Shown here one piece after another: positions 1 to 8,668 of a stretch of 64,000 bases of DNA. The stretch is taken from positions 1 to 64,000 of the forward strand of contig CANQNX010000001.1 in NCBI GenBank assembly GCA_947625345.1, written 5' to 3'. The position numbers and the translations under genes were made by a program. Position 1 is the stretch's first letter; each line of letters opens with the position of its first letter. Source of the stretch: Candidatus Gastranaerophilales bacterium. Lineage in GTDB: Bacteria > Cyanobacteriota > Vampirovibrionia > Gastranaerophilales > Gastranaerophilaceae. The notes under the pieces were generated by a model, which saw nothing but the letters and a program-made list of their open reading frames with translations, ran no database searches and was not told the DNA's origin.

Positions 1-18
1 TATAAAATCGAAAATTAT

Positions 19-480
19 TTACTCGCTTTTTCGGTTTAACGGAAAAATTTTATCGGGTATATTAAACAATTTATTACTGACTTTTATGTCTTCTTCATTT
101 TTGGGTTGTGTCTTATTTATTATTATTAAAATTTCATCATCACTTGCCATTTTTAAATTATTTCTTGCTATTGATTCTAAAGTTGACGCAGAATCAAAAT
201 TTTTTATATCATCTTTTAGTTGTCTGTTTCTGTCTTGTTCTTCATTTCTTTTTGTTTCTAAATCCTTTATTTTTGATGTGAAATGAACATGTTTATTTAC
301 ATTTTGAAGAGCACTTATCGTTAATTCAAATATACAAATTATCAAAACTATAGTAAGCATTGAATAATGAGCATTATTTTTCCTTTTCGGATGTTCATAA
401 GGAATATTTTGCTTTGCTTTTCTTTTAGTTTTTATATTTTTTACATTTTTTGGTTTCGTTTGTTTATCAGATATTTCCAT
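19..480 (-). CDS. FtsL/DivIC-like septum-formation protein
   Basis: Small bitopic membrane protein of the FtsL/FtsB/DivIC type, expected to join the divisome at midcell. A Lys-rich cytoplasmic N-terminus is followed by one hydrophobic segment (about residues 40-58 from this start), then a charged coiled coil, then the family-like end motif LESIARNNLKMASDDE, which resembles the DivIC signature around an ARxxLGM-type core. An upstream ATG at 516 would add 12 residues. I prefer 480 because TATAAT lies exactly six bases before it, pointing to a leaderless transcript; neither start has a clear Shine-Dalgarno. The class is fairly secure, but which of FtsL, FtsB or DivIC it is cannot be told. It reads toward the window edge. 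Confidence 0.7.
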   Translation of the reverse strand: MEISDKQTKPKNVKNIKTKRKAKQNIPYEHPKRKNNAHYSMLTIVLIICIFELTISALQNVNKHVHFTSKIKDLETKRNEEQDRNRQLKDDIKNFDSASTLESIARNNLKMASDDEILIIINKTQPKNEEDIKVSNKLFNIPDKIFPLNRKSE

Positions 481-486
481 ATTTAA

Positions 487-515
487 ATTATACTCTATAT
501 TTATTTTATTGTACA
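487..515 (-). promoter_or_regulatory. Promoter abutting the FtsL/DivIC-like start
   Basis: On the minus strand a TGTACA -35-like box and a perfect TATAAT -10 box are separated by 17 bases. Six bases lie between TATAAT and the ATG at 480, so initiation would fall at the start codon. Similar boxes precede five other genes in the window. Confidence 0.45.
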
Positions 516-559
516 TGGCAATAATTTATCAGGAGTCAGCTAAATAATGTCCGAGTAAA

Positions 560-660
560 TTTTTACGATAAGCCGAAGGTGTTACAAAGCGAAGCACCGC
601 AACGGAGTGAAGACTGAGCAACTTTACGGTTGCGAGGAGCAAGCGTAATGTTGCGACACT
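560..660. other. GC-richer intergenic block with short inverted repeats
   Basis: This stretch is clearly richer in G and C than its surroundings and has no ORF. It contains GCAAC...GTTGC inverted repeats (for example GCAAC-TTTACG-GTTGC near 618-633) and a GCAACGGAGTG string that recurs near 60569 before the TPR gene. It could be a dispersed repeat, a small RNA or the processed 3' region of the tRNA transcript. I cannot decide which. Confidence 0.3.
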
Positions 661-681
661 AGATTAAGTGACACAAAAAAA

Positions 682-752
682 CTCCCGCTCAAGGATTCGA
701 ACCTCGATAGCAACATCCAGAGTGTTGCGTCCTACCATTAGACGAAACGGGA
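682..752 (-). tRNA. tRNA-Gln (anticodon CTG)
   Basis: The minus strand folds into a complete cloverleaf. The acceptor stem is TCCCGTT paired with AGCGGGA. The D arm is GTC/GAC, the anticodon stem is CAACA/TGTTG around the loop CTCTGGA (anticodon CTG), and the T arm is CGAGG/CCTTG around TTCGAAT. A U1-A72 pair and discriminator G73 are typical identity elements of tRNA-Gln. The 3' CCA is not encoded, since a run of T follows on this strand. Length is 71 bases with a short variable loop. Confidence 0.93.
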
Positions 753-796
753 CTATATTTATATTTTATTACAAAAAATTTTATTTACTACTGTTA

Positions 797-830
797 TTTA
801 AAAAAAATACCTCAGTTTTTTACCGAGGTT
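797..830 (-). terminator. Rho-independent terminator of the lysA-cdaA-eda-asmA operon
   Basis: On the minus strand ACCTCGGT pairs with ACTGAGGT (8 bp including one G-U) around an AAAAA loop, followed by an A then a run of eight T. It lies about 115 bases downstream of the last gene of the operon and upstream of the tRNA gene. Confidence 0.7.
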
Positions 831-913
831 TGCAAACTATTATGTATATCATTACATTTAAAAGTTATTCACTTACACCTTTAATATTACAATCTAACTG
901 CCCGATTGTCTAT

Positions 914-927
914 TAGACACCAGTCTA
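914..927. promoter_or_regulatory. TAGAC-N4-GTCTA inverted repeat, possible LexA-type box
   Basis: The repeat TAGAC-ACCA-GTCTA has the same half-sites and 4-base spacing as the operator before the LexA/UmuD-like gene at 32616. A further GTCTA half-site lies just upstream (907-911). It sits between the asmA-like stop and the tRNA-Gln gene. It could equally be an RNA hairpin in the operon's 3' end. Confidence 0.3.
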
Positions 928-947
928 ATAAATATTCATCCCTTTAG

Positions 948-3593
948 TTATTTTATTGTCCTCAATTCTACATTTACATTATTTTTGTTTAAATCTCCGT
1001 TTAATTTTACTCTGAAATATTTTTCTTCCTCTTCTCTTGCCTGTATTTCAGGTATCTTATCCAATTTATCAAGGTATAAATGTTTTGTTTGCTCGGGACG
1101 AAAAATTATGTTCACAATCCAAGACAAGGGTATAAATAATATTCTTACTCCTTTTTGAGCATTCTTATTATATTTGCCCCATAAATTTAAATCAGCATAT
1201 TCATCTTCTATATTATATTCACCCTCTATTAACATTGACATATATTTCTGTTTTGAAGTTATACATACATTTTCTAACTTATAATTGTTTATATCAAAAT
1301 TCCCTTCTATATCGGAACTCAATGCCTTTGTCTTAGATATATCTACATTTATGATATCCTGCAGCCTTATTTTTATCGGTTTCTTTATTTTCTTTGATTT
1401 CTTTATAATAAATTCCGTACTTCCTAATTTTAATAAGTAACCGTCTTTTATTGAAAATTGAGCATGAGCTTTTATTTCATCCAATTTATTTTTTGTTTGT
1501 GCATGTATTTTCGCACCCGCAATACCGTGTATTTGTCCGGGTAAGTTAAATATAGAATCCGCAACTATATTTGAATCAATGTTATTAGCGGAAAAATCAA
1601 TCATTGATGAGTTATTACTAAAATTATAATATCCGTCCGCCTTTATTAATCCGTCTGCAAATTTAGCCTGAGTCATTATAAATTTAAAAATATTATTCTT
1701 TAAACTTCCTGATAAAGCTATATCTTTAACTATTATCTTTTTATGGCGTATTTCATTTAATCTTATATTCCACTTTTTTACGGTTACATCTATTTCTTTT
1801 GCAGCTTCCAAAATATCCGTACTTGATATTTTACTTATTTCATTTGAAGCTTTCATTTTTTGCACTATATATTTATCTAAAAACAAATCCAAATTATTAA
1901 TGGTAATTTCTTTATCAAAACTGTTTATTGCATCTATGACACACTTAAAATCGGAATTATTATATTTCCCATATGCACTTATTATTAAATTTTTGTCTTT
2001 AGCGTCAACTTCTGCCTCATCAACATAAAAACTCTTATACTTTGCATCTTTGAGTTTAAATTTTCCGGTTATTTTATTGTCTATATAGTCATATTTCAAA
2101 TTACCGTTGAAATATCCGCCGTATAAATATCTGCTGATTGAACCCGTTGCCGAAAAAGGTGCATATCCGTCAGTTTTAAATGTTAAGTATTTTAACCGGA
2201 AATGACCGTCTATTTTCTCAAAAAGCCCGTTACCAAACATTAATTTTTTATATTCTTTATCATACTCTATATCAGAACTATAACTGTATTCTTCTACAGA
2301 AAGTTTATCTCCATCTTTTAAAGTCTTTACTTGAAGCTTTCTTCTAAATCCCTCTAATCCCAAATAGGCACTTCTAAAATATAAATCAGCACCTTTGTCC
2401 AATTTAGCAAGATACTCTACTCCTATTTTTCTGTTTTTTATATGGTATTTTAATGATGCCTCAACTGTTTTCTTTATTGTTAAATTGGGGATATATTTAT
2501 CAGCAAATTTATCACTTAAAACTGACTTTACTTCCCCTGTTACGGTTTGTTCGTCAGTTAACAAATTATCCATTTTGAAAAAAGTTTCAACTTTTTCATT
2601 TCCTAATAAACCTTCTTCTCTTGCAACAATATCTCTTCCGTTGAACTTAAAATCAGCCTTTTTAAATAATACCGGAACATTATATAAAACAGTCTTTGCA
2701 CCTAAATTTCTCGCAATACAGTTACCGAATATTAAGCCATCTTTAAATGTTAAATTAACATCCATATCCCCTGAAAATTCTTTAAAATTTTCCAAAAACT
2801 GCTTCCCCGGCTTCTTTATTTTTTGAAAATATAACAACGAATTTTCTATATCACTGACAGGAAGCTCATCTCCCTTCAGGGTGAAATCATTTTTCTTATC
2901 ATCATCAATTAATTTACCGTTAACATTTAATGAATGAATACCCATTAATATCTGAACATTATCGGCATATAATGCTTTGTTTGTTATATAAAAATTACCT
3001 TCCCGTCCGATATTTAAAGTATTTTTTAACAGAGGAGAAACAATTTCCGCATCAAAATTTATATATGTTTTTTTGTCTTTTTCATTTAACAACTTAATAT
3101 CTGAAATGTTCAAAAAAACTTTATTTTCATTCCCTCTATCTACCCAAATTTCAGCTTTTTCTACATTTACCGACGGCAGGTTTTTAATTCTGTATGATGA
3201 AGTCTTTTTCTTTTTATTTTCCTTTATCAGATTCTTAAATCCGGTTTCATTTATAAAAATATATTTTATATTCAATTCTCTCATACATCTTAAAGGAACA
3301 AAATAATCAAAGCTTACATCATCTGCGGTTAATAAATCCCTGTTTTCTTTATTGTTTAACTGTATTTTGTCTGCCTTAAAGGTATAAAGCAACTTTTTAT
3401 CGGATTTAACTTCAAATCCTTCTAAAATAAATGACATGCCGGTTTTTTTATTAACTATATTTTCAATTTTTTTTCTTGTATATTCTTTATTTAATAAATC
3501 AGGAATAACAAGTAAAAAAATAAAATATAAAATAAGTAAAAATATTAATATTGAAATAGTTAGAAAAATAAATAATTTTTTTAATATTTTCAT
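948..3593 (-). CDS. AsmA/TamB-like inner-membrane-anchored protein
   Basis: Large 881-residue protein with one N-terminal membrane anchor (about residues 8-32) and a long region rich in alternating hydrophobic and polar residues, as in the beta-groove AsmA/TamB/YhdP-like family. Members of this family span the periplasm and are linked to phospholipid transport or outer-membrane homeostasis. The opening block (hydrophobic anchor, then a TRKKIENIVNKKTG-type start and repeated KxDxI/IxL strands) fits AsmA. It is the last gene of the operon, starting 10 bases after the eda stop. There is no convincing Shine-Dalgarno, so it is probably translated by coupling. The family call is by sequence character; the exact role is unknown. 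Confidence 0.65.
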   Translation of the reverse strand: MKILKKLFIFLTISILIFLLILYFIFLLVIPDLLNKEYTRKKIENIVNKKTGMSFILEGFEVKSDKKLLYTFKADKIQLNNKENRDLLTADDVSFDYFVPLRCMRELNIKYIFINETGFKNLIKENKKKKTSSYRIKNLPSVNVEKAEIWVDRGNENKVFLNISDIKLLNEKDKKTYINFDAEIVSPLLKNTLNIGREGNFYITNKALYADNVQILMGIHSLNVNGKLIDDDKKNDFTLKGDELPVSDIENSLLYFQKIKKPGKQFLENFKEFSGDMDVNLTFKDGLIFGNCIARNLGAKTVLYNVPVLFKKADFKFNGRDIVAREEGLLGNEKVETFFKMDNLLTDEQTVTGEVKSVLSDKFADKYIPNLTIKKTVEASLKYHIKNRKIGVEYLAKLDKGADLYFRSAYLGLEGFRRKLQVKTLKDGDKLSVEEYSYSSDIEYDKEYKKLMFGNGLFEKIDGHFRLKYLTFKTDGYAPFSATGSISRYLYGGYFNGNLKYDYIDNKITGKFKLKDAKYKSFYVDEAEVDAKDKNLIISAYGKYNNSDFKCVIDAINSFDKEITINNLDLFLDKYIVQKMKASNEISKISSTDILEAAKEIDVTVKKWNIRLNEIRHKKIIVKDIALSGSLKNNIFKFIMTQAKFADGLIKADGYYNFSNNSSMIDFSANNIDSNIVADSIFNLPGQIHGIAGAKIHAQTKNKLDEIKAHAQFSIKDGYLLKLGSTEFIIKKSKKIKKPIKIRLQDIINVDISKTKALSSDIEGNFDINNYKLENVCITSKQKYMSMLIEGEYNIEDEYADLNLWGKYNKNAQKGVRILFIPLSWIVNIIFRPEQTKHLYLDKLDKIPEIQAREEEEKYFRVKLNGDLNKNNVNVELRTIK

Positions 3594-3603
3594 TGTTTTA
3601 TAC

Positions 3604-4221
3604 TTACTTAAATTCTAAAACTTTTTGAACGGCATTTTTAGCCATTTCCTGAACAGTGTTTAAATCTGAGAACTTATATAAAGCTCTGCCAAGTCCGACC
3701 GCTTTTGCTCCGGCTTTTAAATAAAGCGGTATATCATCTATTTTTATACTTCCTGCCGCAATGACATTTATAAATTTCATAGGGCGCAAAATATCTTCAA
3801 TATATTCGGCACCGCCCATCGGGTTTGCGGGAGATATTTTTATTAATTGCGTTCTTGCTTTCCAAGCGGAATATGCTTCATTAGGTGTGGTTGCAGTCAT
3901 AATTAACGGTATTCTTTGGCTTTTACATAATCTGACAAGATTCATTTGAAAAACGGGAGAAACAATCACATCAGCTCCCGATTCTATTGCAATTTGCGCT
4001 TGTCTTTGAGTTATTATACCGCCTGCCATTAGTAAAGGATGCGAGCTTTCTGATGATAATTCCTTTAAAATACCAACCATTTGAGGATTATCTATTACTA
4101 TCTCAACTATATTTATTCCGCCTCGTTTAAGTGCATTTACAATATCTATTGTTTTATTCGGCTCTTGCATTCTCAATACTGCAAATATTTTTTCTTTAGA
4201 AATTAATTCTATCGGATTCAT
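3604..4221 (-). CDS. eda: KDPG/KHG aldolase family protein
   Basis: 205-residue class I aldolase of the 2-keto-3-deoxy-6-phosphogluconate/4-hydroxy-2-oxoglutarate family, which makes pyruvate plus an aldehyde. It has the expected (beta/alpha)8 length. The catalytic Glu is E40 in INIVEIVID and the Schiff-base Lys is K128 in QLIKISPAN. MAGGII and TTPNEA match the conserved phosphate/pyruvate-binding turns. The usual Arg a few residues after the catalytic Glu is not evident, so substrate range may differ from E. coli Eda. No edd is present in the window, so Entner-Doudoroff function is not shown. It starts one base after cdaA ends and is in the same operon. Confidence 0.8.
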   Translation of the reverse strand: MNPIELISKEKIFAVLRMQEPNKTIDIVNALKRGGINIVEIVIDNPQMVGILKELSSESSHPLLMAGGIITQRQAQIAIESGADVIVSPVFQMNLVRLCKSQRIPLIMTATTPNEAYSAWKARTQLIKISPANPMGGAEYIEDILRPMKFINVIAAGSIKIDDIPLYLKAGAKAVGLGRALYKFSDLNTVQEMAKNAVQKVLEFK

Positions 4222-4222
4222 C

Positions 4223-5119
4223 TTACTTTTTTCCCAACTTCAACAAATTCCTTATAAATGCATTCTCCATTTTATCGGAAGCATCATTTATTATTAATTT
4301 TTCCAAATCATCTTTAAAACTTGTTATATCGTCATATTTTCTTAGAATACCATCAATTGCAATAGAGATATCTCCTGTTTCTTCCGATACAACGATACAA
4401 GCAGAGTCTGATATTTCGCTTGCTCCGATTGCCGCTCTGTGTCTTGTTCCGTATCTCCAGCTCAATTTAGGATCCTCAGTTAACGGCAGCAATACTCCGG
4501 CAGCCAATATTTTTTCATTGCATATTACCATCGCACCGTCATGTAAGGGAGTATTGGGGAAAAATATTGTCAATATTAATTCTGCAGTTATATCAGCATT
4601 TATTGTAATACCAACTTCATTATAAAATGATTTATCTTCCGTTTTTTGGATTACTATTAATGCACCTCTTTTAACTCTGCTGCAATACTTTACCGCTTCC
4701 GTTATTTCCTTAACTATGTTAGTTTTTATAGTCGTATTATTTTTAAAGAAAAATAAGTTTTTTGCATCAAACTTTGTCTGCCCCAAATGCACCAATAATC
4801 TTCTCAATTCGGGTTGGAAAACTATAACTAAAGATAGTAAAATACCGGTCAATAAATATTGTGCTATTCTTCCTAATATTTCAAAATCTAAAGCAATTAA
4901 TCCCCAGCTAAAAAGCCAAGCAAAAGCAACAAACAGAAATATTCCTCTGAATATCTTTTCAGCCTGAGTATTTTTTACGAATTTCAAGTATAAAATTATA
5001 ACTAATAAAACAACTAATATTATTTGAATAAAATCTTTAAAAGTAAAACCTGCAGCACTTTTTACTATACTGCCGCTTGAAAAAAAATCTTTGTAGATAT
5101 TTAAGATTGTTTCAAACAT
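4223..5119 (-). CDS. cdaA: Diadenylate cyclase CdaA (c-di-AMP synthase)
   Basis: Membrane diadenylate cyclase making c-di-AMP from two ATP. Three hydrophobic helices near the N-terminus precede the DAC (DisA_N) domain, which has both signature motifs: DGA in PLHDGAMVI and RHR in GTRHRAAIGASE. The 298-residue length is normal for CdaA. The gene follows lysA by seven bases, an adjacency also known in Cyanobacteria. The regulatory partner CdaR (YbbR), often next to cdaA in Firmicutes, is absent here. A Shine-Dalgarno AGGTA precedes the ATG. Confidence 0.93.
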   Translation of the reverse strand: MFETILNIYKDFFSSGSIVKSAAGFTFKDFIQIILVVLLVIILYLKFVKNTQAEKIFRGIFLFVAFAWLFSWGLIALDFEILGRIAQYLLTGILLSLVIVFQPELRRLLVHLGQTKFDAKNLFFFKNNTTIKTNIVKEITEAVKYCSRVKRGALIVIQKTEDKSFYNEVGITINADITAELILTIFFPNTPLHDGAMVICNEKILAAGVLLPLTEDPKLSWRYGTRHRAAIGASEISDSACIVVSEETGDISIAIDGILRKYDDITSFKDDLEKLIINDASDKMENAFIRNLLKLGKK

Positions 5120-5126
5120 TGTTTAC

Positions 5127-6452
5127 CTATTTAAATCTGTCGGGAATTACATCCGATTCACACAATTGTTCATACGTCTGCCTATTTATTATAATATCAG
5201 ATTTTCCATTATTTACAAGTACTGCAGCCGATTTTAAAACACGATTGTAATTACTTGACATAGAGTAGCCATATGCACCTGTAGTATAGAAACATATTGT
5301 ATCACCCTCTTCTATTTCAGGAAGCATAATATCTTTTGCCAAGATATCACCTGATTCACAGTGTCTTCCGGCTATTGTAACCTTTTCATCCGATTTGCCG
5401 TTCGGATTGTTTGCTACTTCTACCGTATATTGAGCTTGATATAAACTCGGTCTGGCATTATCAGACATTCCTCCATCCACTGCCTGATATTTTCGCCCTT
5501 TTGGTACTTGTTTTGAACTGCCTGCGGTATACAATGTAATACCTGCAGTACCCACTATACTTCTTCCGGGTTCTATAAATATTTCAGGCATTTCCATTCC
5601 GTATTCTTTTGAATGATATTCAATTGATTCTGTCATTGTTTTTGCTAAATCATATACAGATATAGGTTTATCATGTTGAGTATATTTTATACCCAATCCT
5701 CCACCTAAATTCAGTTCGGTTAAATTAATTGAATACTTATCTTTTATTCTTTTTATTTCTTTAAATAAAACTCCGATTTCATCGTAATATACCTGTTTCT
5801 CAAATATTTGAGAACCTATATGTGCGTGCAGACCAACTAATTCAAGATTTGTATACTCTTCTTTTATTAACTCCACTGCTTCATCAATTTGCGTTAAATC
5901 AAATCCGAACTTAGAGTCAAGATGCCCTGTTTGTATATATTCATGAGTATGACATTCAATACCCGGAGTAATTCTCAATAATATACGTACTTTTTTGTTA
6001 TTTGATTTCGCTACATCATTTAACAGAGCCAATTCAAAAAAATTATCCACGGAAATTGTCTTAATTCCGCATTCAATAGCATAATTTAACTCATCAAAGG
6101 ATTTATTATTTCCGTTAAATAAGGTCTTAGACATATCAAAACCTGCCGTTTTTGCAGTATATATCTCTCCGCCGGAACATAAATCAAGACCAAAACCTTC
6201 CTCACTCATAATTTTACATATAGCTTTTGTCATAAATGCTTTTGCGGCAAACATCATATTAATTTTCGGATAATCTTTAAATGCATCTTTATAACTTTGT
6301 GTTATAGAGCGTATTGTTGCTTCATCATAAACATATAACGGTGTCCCGTATGTATTTGCAAGTTCAATTAAATCACATCCGCCTACTTCTATATTTCCGT
6401 TCGCATTTATTTTTGTCGTTATAGGTTTTATTTCCTGATTAGCTGTTTTCAT
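5127..6452 (-). CDS. lysA: Diaminopimelate decarboxylase
   Basis: PLP-dependent fold-III decarboxylase that converts meso-diaminopimelate to L-lysine, the last step of the pathway. The 441-residue protein carries the PLP Lys in MFAAKAF (K71), HIGSQ, the glycine-rich phosphate-binding GGGLGIKY, EPGRSIVG and CESGD of the active site. A Shine-Dalgarno AGGAG lies nine bases before the ATG. It is the first gene of a four-gene minus-strand operon with cdaA, the aldolase and the AsmA-like gene, and is divergent from the exported protein at 6541. Confidence 0.95.
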   Translation of the reverse strand: MKTANQEIKPITTKINANGNIEVGGCDLIELANTYGTPLYVYDEATIRSITQSYKDAFKDYPKINMMFAAKAFMTKAICKIMSEEGFGLDLCSGGEIYTAKTAGFDMSKTLFNGNNKSFDELNYAIECGIKTISVDNFFELALLNDVAKSNNKKVRILLRITPGIECHTHEYIQTGHLDSKFGFDLTQIDEAVELIKEEYTNLELVGLHAHIGSQIFEKQVYYDEIGVLFKEIKRIKDKYSINLTELNLGGGLGIKYTQHDKPISVYDLAKTMTESIEYHSKEYGMEMPEIFIEPGRSIVGTAGITLYTAGSSKQVPKGRKYQAVDGGMSDNARPSLYQAQYTVEVANNPNGKSDEKVTIAGRHCESGDILAKDIMLPEIEEGDTICFYTTGAYGYSMSSNYNRVLKSAAVLVNNGKSDIIINRQTYEQLCESDVIPDRFK

Positions 6453-6506
6453 ATTAATATTTTCTCCTGTTTCTTCTCTTTCTATCCTAACATAAATAAA
6501 ACCGAC

Positions 6507-6534
6507 TTGATAATTAATAAAAAAGTATTATTAT
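6507..6534 (+). promoter_or_regulatory. Promoter abutting the 6541 start
   Basis: TTGATA and TATTAT boxes are separated by 16 bases. TATTAT ends six bases before the ATG at 6541 and no Shine-Dalgarno is visible, so the transcript may begin at the start codon. Confidence 0.45.
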
Positions 6535-6540
6535 TAAATT

Positions 6541-7104
6541 ATGAAATACATTATAACCTTGTTATTTATTTTAATATGTTTTGCCCATCCCGTATACTCT
6601 GAAAATAATGACTATGACTCATTATATGAAAAAGCGGAGCCGTTTAAATCTAAGCTATATAATGATATTGACCCGTTTCAGGATGAAGACATCATCAGAT
6701 ATACTTGGTCACCATACCCGCTGTTCAGAACTTCCGCATTTCTGTATTTCAAGAATATAACTATAGAACCCGGATACTATATTATTACCCCGAGAACCTT
6801 AGGAAGTAAGGATTATATTTTATTCAAACAAAACGGTAAAGTCCAATTCATTATACCCGTTGTAAAAAAAGAAAAAACACCTCTTAATTTTTATGATGCC
6901 AATACACCCAAATTAAAGCTCACAAAATGGCAAGAATTTACCTCGGGCGTTAAGAAAAAATTTTATAATACGGCAAGAGATTCAATGAGAATAGAGCCGC
7001 CAAAATCCTTAGTTAATGTTGAAGTGGAAACAAAATATATAATAATGACCGTATATTACGGAGATGATAAATATACCGCATTATTTATGAGAAGTCCCTA
7101 CTGA
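6541..7104 (+). CDS. Exported protein of unknown function
   Basis: 187-residue protein that I do not recognise. A typical Sec signal peptide (basic start, hydrophobic core, cleavage after VYS near residue 20) is followed by a mixed, aromatic-rich mature part with YTWSPYPLFRTSAFLYF. This suggests a small beta-rich periplasmic or outer-membrane-associated domain. No lipobox Cys is present. It is divergent from lysA, and its last 24 bases overlap the convergent zinc-ribbon gene. The apparent leaderless promoter supports the ATG at 6541. Confidence 0.6.
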   Translation: MKYIITLLFILICFAHPVYSENNDYDSLYEKAEPFKSKLYNDIDPFQDEDIIRYTWSPYPLFRTSAFLYFKNITIEPGYYIITPRTLGSKDYILFKQNGKVQFIIPVVKKEKTPLNFYDANTPKLKLTKWQEFTSGVKKKFYNTARDSMRIEPPKSLVNVEVETKYIIMTVYYGDDKYTALFMRSPY

Positions 7105-7338
7105 TTTCTTTTTGATTGCTTTCTTTTTACTCATTTCCAAACGTTTCTTGGTTATTAAATATCCGCATTTTGTACACGCATATATATTTTTCGTGGAATC
7201 AACAGGCATAAATGTATGGCGGCATGTTACATAATCTTCCGCTTCATCTTTATTAATATTTATCACGGGACTATAACTCACTTTGTCCCTTGACCTTATA
7301 TCCATACAAAATTTTATTATTTTTTCAATTATATACAT
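7081..7338 (-). CDS. Small zinc-ribbon-like protein
   Basis: 85-residue basic protein with one C-rich block: CRHTFMPVD, then CTKCGYLI. A Cys/His plus CxxC arrangement suggests one zinc ribbon. The C-terminus is Lys-rich (KKKAIKKK). Its start overlaps the end of the UbiA gene by ten bases, so the two are probably translationally coupled. Its 3' end overlaps the convergent exported-protein gene. Function is unknown; the ribbon is seen only from Cys spacing. Confidence 0.55.
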   Translation of the reverse strand: MYIIEKIIKFCMDIRSRDKVSYSPVININKDEAEDYVTCRHTFMPVDSTKNIYACTKCGYLITKKRLEMSKKKAIKKKSVGTSHK

Positions 7339-8327
7339 TTCAATAACTTCGTTATTACTATTGATAATAATATTAATGATGTAAATAAAGAAAGCAAGTT
7401 TCTTACAATTATAAATTTCAACATAAAATTTTTTGCTTCATCAGGTGCTTTATCAACATCACTCAGATTTCCCATAAAAATATTTCTTTTTATTTCCGCA
7501 TTCGGATTTTTAATATGCGCACTCATAACCGAATATAATGTTATTGCCGAAGGTAAACTGAGTATAGTTATTAAATAAACAGGACTCAGTATTTTTAAAA
7601 TTACTGCGGCAATAATATTAATATATGACAAGGCTACTATTATTCCCAATAAGTACAGCGCTCTTTGAGGTGTTTTACATATTCTGCATAATGTCGTTTT
7701 TCTGTTTTGTTCATCATATTCATAATCTAAAAGCATATGATTATGGAGAACAGCAACTGATAATAAGCCCGTAGAAACTGAAATTATCAATATATTTAGC
7801 GAAAATTGTTCCGTCATAACATAATAAACACCTGAATACAACAGAGGAGAAAATATTAAAGCCACAATCAATTCACCAAATCCCAAACATCCCAATATAG
7901 GATAAAGCAAGCATAATATCACCGAGGGTATAATTACATAAAGTAAATTCAATCCCATCTGGTTAATAAAAAATAATGCAATAACATATGAAATAAAAAA
8001 TAAAATAAAAGAGGCAATAAAATAATCACGTATTTTTAAATCATTATTAAACAAAGGGAAACACTTACCTTTTTGAAAATTAAATGTTTCTTTAAGCCCC
8101 TTTTCTATCAGATTTTTTTCTCTCAAATAATCAATAAAATCATCAAAAATATTAGTTCCCAAATGAAGAATAACTATTCCGATAAGTGCAATAATACCAT
8201 ATATAATGTTACCTTTGTTTAACAAGGCATATAAAAACGGAACTATCCAAGACATAACGGAAATTGGAATTGAATATGCCCGAAGAGCCAAAAACCATAC
8301 AGAAAAATACTTACATTGAAATTTCAT
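7329..8327 (-). CDS. UbiA-family prenyltransferase (MenA-like)
   Basis: Polytopic membrane aromatic prenyltransferase. It has about eight or nine hydrophobic segments and both Asp-rich motifs that bind Mg-prenyl diphosphate: NIFDDFIDY (NDxxD-type) near residue 75 and DYEYDEQNRKTTL near residue 202. The second motif and overall pattern are most like MenA (1,4-dihydroxy-2-naphthoate prenyltransferase for menaquinone), but no other men gene is in the window. I chose the ATG at 8327, in front of the usual cytosolic start of the family. An ATG at 8384 would add 19 hydrophobic residues, and neither has a strong Shine-Dalgarno. Confidence 0.75.
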   Translation of the reverse strand: MKFQCKYFSVWFLALRAYSIPISVMSWIVPFLYALLNKGNIIYGIIALIGIVILHLGTNIFDDFIDYLREKNLIEKGLKETFNFQKGKCFPLFNNDLKIRDYFIASFILFFISYVIALFFINQMGLNLLYVIIPSVILCLLYPILGCLGFGELIVALIFSPLLYSGVYYVMTEQFSLNILIISVSTGLLSVAVLHNHMLLDYEYDEQNRKTTLCRICKTPQRALYLLGIIVALSYINIIAAVILKILSPVYLITILSLPSAITLYSVMSAHIKNPNAEIKRNIFMGNLSDVDKAPDEAKNFMLKFIIVRNLLSLFTSLILLSIVITKLLKCI

Positions 8328-8480
8328 AAAAACAAATCCATGCCATTGTATAACAATCATAATCCAAAAATAAAGGAATTCCATTAAAATTTGTTACAAT
8401 TCAAACCCTTTAAAATATTATATGAGATATAATATTAAAAAAACAATTATAAATTAGGGTTTAAATTTTAAAAAAACATG

Positions 8481-8509
8481 TTTAAATTTAAATATATATG
8501 TGCTATAAT
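8481..8509 (+). promoter_or_regulatory. Promoter of the HEAT-repeat gene
   Basis: TTTAAA at 8481-8486 and an extended TGcTATAAT at 8501-8509, with a 17-base spacer. Initiation near 8516 would leave a leader of about 150 bases before the ATG at 8669. Confidence 0.55.
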
Positions 8510-8515
8510 AATAAA

Positions 8516-8668
8516 ACCTACAGGATAAAGTGTTAAAAGTACATTTTATCAGAGAGCAAAAAATAATATTTACAATTTGAAATATAAATAAAAAAAAAGT
8601 CAATTTAGTAAATAAAAAATTTTTTATATAAGTGATAGTAAGTAAGTAAATTTTTTGTCGGAGGAAGA
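8516..8668 (+). other. 5' leader of the HEAT-repeat gene with a terminal hairpin
   Basis: The predicted leader contains a 9-bp stem, GATAAAGTG with CATTTTATC (8524-8550, one G-T wobble, loop TTAAAAGTA), about eight bases from the predicted 5' end. The remainder is very AT-rich and ends in a strong GGAGGAAG Shine-Dalgarno. A 5' hairpin could stabilise the mRNA. No known riboswitch was recognised. Confidence 0.35.

Noticed and set aside
668-916. Plus-strand frame of 82 codons over tRNA-Gln
   Set aside because: It runs antisense through the tRNA and a terminator, has a composition unlike a protein and no Shine-Dalgarno.
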